A stretch of 27,386 nucleotides of DNA from Candidatus Pelagibacterales bacterium (GTDB taxonomy: Bacteria > Pseudomonadota > Alphaproteobacteria > Pelagibacterales > AG-422-B15). Shown here piece after piece: positions 25,176 through 27,386 of the stretch (its first letter is position 1; each line of letters begins with the position of its first letter). The stretch is from NCBI GenBank assembly GCA_016777745.1, contig JADHQX010000005.1:1-27386 (forward strand), given 5' to 3'. The notes beneath the pieces are model-generated. The model was not told where the DNA came from and did not search any database. It worked only from the letters and a program-made list of their open reading frames with translations. Position numbers and translations under genes: made by a program.

Positions 25176-25337
25176 TTAGACCTTCTTTAAGTGGTAAGAC
25201 TTGGGGCGGGTCAGGTTGTGATAACCAATTTGAGACAAACCGCCGCCGCGCCCGGTGTCTTTGCAGCCGGTCCAACACAGGCCCGGGTCGAGATAATCGG
25301 CACGGTTCATAAATACTGTTCCGGTGTCCAGTTGATC
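25176..25337 (-). pseudogene. C-terminal remnant of an aldehyde dehydrogenase
   Basis: The minus-strand frame gives LDTGTVFMNRADYLDP, WTGCKDTGRGGGLSQIGY and TRPKSYHLK, the unmistakable end of an NAD-dependent aldehyde dehydrogenase (last 50 residues), closing 4 nt before the alcohol dehydrogenase ATG. Upstream of about 25337 the frame is antisense to a Gfo/Idh gene and not dehydrogenase-like, so nucleotide-binding and catalytic domains are missing. It is a different subfamily from PhnY. Confidence 0.83.
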
Positions 25338-26135
25338 TGCGACAAGCCTCTTGCCGCGACACAAAAAGATGCCGACATGATCAAGGCTGCGGCAAATGTA
25401 TCTAAGGCAAAGTTCATACTGACCCACAATTACACGGGTTATCCACTCATACGGCAAGCCCGCGAAATGGTTGAGCGCGGTGATTTGGGCCGATTACGTG
25501 TGATTCAGGCTGAATACACTCAAGATTGGCTCACCAACGACACACAAAACAAGCAGGCCGACTGGCGCACCGACCCGAAACGCGCAGGGGCGGGAGCAAT
25601 CGGCGATATCGGAACCCATGCTTTTAATCTACTATCTTTTGTGTCGGGTCTTGAAACTGAGGCGCTTTCGGCTGAATTGCACAGTTTTGTCGAAGGCCGT
25701 CAAGTAGACGACAACGCGCACATCCTTTTGCGTTTCAATGGCGGGGCGCGAGGGATGATCTGGGCCAGTCAGGTCGCCGTTGGGCGGGAGAATGGCTTGA
25801 GTCTGCGCATCTATGGCGAAAAAGGGAGCATCGAATGGTGCCAAGAAAACCCTAATAAAATGAAATTTACAAAATTTGGGAGCGCAACAAAGATACTAAC
25901 GCGCGGCGGTCCCGGAACCGGTCATGGAACTGACCGCTGGACCCGCATCCCTCCGGGTCACCCCGAAGGATATTTGGAAGGTTTTGCAAATCTTTATAGC
26001 GATGCTGCGGATCTTATTTCAGGAATTGAAACCGAGGTACCGCTGCCAGATATCAATGCCGCACTCGAGGGGATGTGGTTTATTTCAGCTTGTCAGAAAA
26101 GCTCTGCGAACGATGGTGCATGGTGTCAAAAATGA
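25323..26135 (+). pseudogene. Gfo/Idh/MocA-family oxidoreductase lacking its NAD-binding domain
   Basis: From 25323 the plus-strand frame matches the family from the catalytic-lysine motif onward: VQLICDKPLAATQKDAD (usual EKP), [35 protein letters not shown], and the ending ALEGMWFISACQKSS. The first roughly 95 residues (Rossmann fold with GxGxxG) are missing; the frame is open back to 25191, but those codons are antisense to the aldehyde-dehydrogenase stump. Without NAD binding it cannot be a working dehydrogenase. An ATG overlapping its stop (AATGA) opens 25 more codons that I do not recognise, perhaps the beginning of a lost next gene. Confidence 0.85.
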
Positions 26136-26330
26136 ACGCACCCAATGTATGGGGTCAATTCGCTATGCCGAGTTTCCAACTCATTTCCGGTGTTGTCAGA
26201 CAAACTTGAACACCCGTAAAAGGCACCTCAAGTCAATCATTATGCGGCACAGAAATTGAACCACTCCGTGAGAGCAATTGTCAGAGTAAACTTGCTTGAA
26301 GCGGGCAGGGCTAATTTGTAACCTCGTTTA

Positions 26331-26533
26331 ATGACAAAACACTCCCCATTTCGCTACTTTAAAACCAGCCCCGATGTTACTCCTCTCAGCTACTCTTGTC
26401 CGCTAAAGGCGCAATATGGGCTGGGTGCGGGGTTGGGTTGAGTGTGTGGGAGCCGCAGGAACGCCATCTCTACACACGCACCAATTTCAAGCTGAACCGT
26501 ACCGCTGCTCTCGCTGAGTGGCGTCAATATTAG
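26331..26533 (+). mobile_element. Internally deleted IS6-family transposase remnant
   Basis: The ATG at 26331 begins MTKHSPFRYFKTSPD, the typical start of alphaproteobacterial IS6-family transposases. Homology is lost after about 15 codons. From 26456, in another frame, QERHLYTRTNFKLNRTAALAEWRQY and a TAG at 26531-26533 give the typical C-terminus. About 190 central residues with the DDE triad are gone. I could not define terminal inverted repeats or a target duplication. It is a dead element but explains how rearrangements may have arisen here. Confidence 0.75.
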
Positions 26534-27240
26534 TCTGAGCATAGCCGGCCCCCGCTACTGTCCCCCCAATACACAAAGGATAATCCCTTGTTCGGCAACA
26601 GCCCTACCTTCCTGATCTGTATCAACGCGATGTCCTATATCGGGGACCAGCCGCTGTCCCGCTGGGTATTCTCCAGCCCCGCCCGTCGCAGTCTTGCTAG
26701 GGTGCGGTCCCCGGTATATGTCAGGCCACTAAATTGTGGCTTTGCAATCCGGTGGGTTCCTTAGTCGCGTTTCTGAGCGGTCCTAGTAGGAGCCGGTATC
26801 GCTCGGAGTGGGGTAGTTCCCAGATCATCACATGCACTTGGTGGCCGGTGCGCAAGTAAACCGTGGTGTCCATCTTTGTCTTGGGGTTGCTGCAATCGGA
26901 AAACGGACAGGCGAAACCGGATGCACCCTCCGATGGTCATTCGATTAGATGACAAATATCTTCGTGGCCCTGTCTCTTCCTTTGGATGGACATATTAAGT
27001 GCAAAGGAGTTGATAATTGGAATTTGCTTTCTAGACGTCCACCAGCTCCGTTGATGATTTGACACATTCAAAGACTGGCCAAACCCATTCGACTGGCCGA
27101 CGCGCGGAACAAACAGTGTTCCCATTGTGTCAGATTTGTGCCAACCGGAAACGCACGTTCCTACAATGTTCTGCGTTTTGTTACATTGCTCGGCAAACCA
27201 AGTGCATTTGCTTATTGCTGTTTTTACGGGGGTGGCATAA
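26534..27240. other. About 700 bp without a recognisable gene
   Basis: This lies between the transposase remnant and the serC leader. Open frames are short, without good ribosome-binding sites, and resemble no family I know. Two uninterrupted but unrecognised stretches are a plus-strand frame to about 26762 and a minus-strand 50-codon frame at 26721-26873. A TTGACA at 27059-27064 lacks a convincing -10. I see no tRNA. Confidence 0.5.
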
Positions 27241-27298
27241 GTCCGGTGGTGGGACACCCTTCCCCAACGAAGGGCGCATATCTGAGAGGATAGCATTG
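27241..27298 (+). ncRNA. Structured 5' leader of serC, candidate serC RNA element
   Basis: Just upstream of serC are two adjacent potential hairpins: GTCC (27241-27244) with GGAC (27252-27255), or alternatively GGTG with CACC; then CCCTT (27257-27261) with AAGGG (27270-27274) around the loop CCCCAACG. The ribosome-binding site AGAGGA (27285-27290) follows 8 nt before the ATG. A conserved serC leader motif is known from Rhodobacterales; the position fits, but I matched it by layout, not by a covariance model. Confidence 0.42.
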
Positions 27299-27386
27299 AT
27301 GGCTATTGAACATCCGGCATCGCGGCCGGCTAATCCGCGTTTTTCTTCTGGCCCTTGCGCCAAACCCCCCACATGGACCCAGAGCG
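27299..27386 (+). CDS. serC: Phosphoserine aminotransferase, 5' part (runs off the window)
   Basis: The ATG at 27299, with AGAGGA 8 nt upstream, encodes 29 residues to the window edge, including RPANPRFSSGPCAKPP, the characteristic N-terminus of alphaproteobacterial SerC. The enzyme transaminates 3-phosphohydroxypyruvate to phosphoserine in serine synthesis (and acts in pyridoxal phosphate synthesis). The PLP site and the rest lie outside. It marks the return to core genome at the right end of the accessory region; serA commonly follows in this group. Confidence 0.88.
   Translation, partial: MAIEHPASRPANPRFSSGPCAKPPTWTQS

Noticed and set aside
25191..26135. Gfo/Idh gene read as intact from 25191
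   Set aside because: The first 44 codons are antisense to the aldehyde-dehydrogenase stump and the NAD-binding fold is absent.
26937..27296. Minus-strand open frame of 119 codons before serC
   Set aside because: It overlaps the serC leader and ribosome-binding site, has no recognised motif and no ribosome-binding site.
1..27386. CRISPR array, tRNA, rRNA, prophage or C-P lyase genes
   Set aside because: I saw no regularly spaced repeats, tRNA-like cloverleaf signatures, phage structural genes or phnGHIJKLM-type sequences; the only phosphonate route visible is PhnW/PhnY/PhnA.

Overview
The window looks like a marine Roseobacter-group alphaproteobacterium (Rhodobacteraceae). This is inferred from moderate GC, the gene families present, the alphaproteobacterial-style SerC start at the right edge, and the phnW-phnA-phnY type of phosphonate pathway. 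Nothing in the window fixes the species. The many abutting gene fragments and an eroded IS6-type transposase suggest a genome rich in rearrangements.

Layout. (1) 1-765: two gene stumps on opposite strands meet head-on, the C-terminus of a peptide-type ABC ATPase (minus) and a DMT/EamA permease lacking its first third (plus). (2) 815-9585, minus strand: a compact phosphonate operon reading phnW, phnA, phnY, pbfA-like, an EamA permease, a DeoR-type regulator and a Na/Pi symporter. PhnW, PhnY and PhnA together take 2-aminoethylphosphonate (AEP) through phosphonoacetaldehyde and phosphonoacetate to acetate and phosphate. PbfA would feed in the hydroxylated AEP analogue. The Na/Pi carrier would dispose of excess phosphate. 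A LysR regulator (9691-10566, plus) diverges from phnW. (3) 10555-13068: a HisN/IMPase-like phosphatase, and divergently a formylglycine-type phosphonate monoester hydrolase/phosphodiesterase with all recognisable active-site residues. (4) 13664-19953, minus: a complete oligopeptide-type ABC importer (binding protein, two permeases, two ATPases) with an oversized binding protein and a permease carrying a large periplasmic insertion. (5) 20347-23325, plus: a D-arginine-dehydrogenase-like flavoprotein and an M81 (MlrC-like) protein, separated by an RpiR/SIS stump with an in-frame stop. (6) 23322-26533: a mosaic of fragments (phosphonate monoester hydrolase C-terminus, DeoR middle, PhnY N-terminus, aldehyde dehydrogenase C-terminus, Gfo/Idh lacking its NAD domain, internally deleted IS6 transposase) around one intact iron-type alcohol dehydrogenase. 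(7) 27299-end: the start of serC behind a structured leader.

The main biological proposal is an extended phosphonate-scavenging island. An ester-cleaving hydrolase, the AEP/hydroxy-AEP pathway, a phosphatase, a phosphate exporter and possibly an adjacent large-substrate importer would handle conjugated phosphonates. An 18-nt element shared by the deoR and hydrolase promoters at nearly equal distance from their start codons supports co-regulation of the two transcription units. Three fragments in the right-hand mosaic (hydrolase, DeoR, PhnY) are diverged relatives of genes in the intact island, which suggests a second, now destroyed, phosphonate locus.
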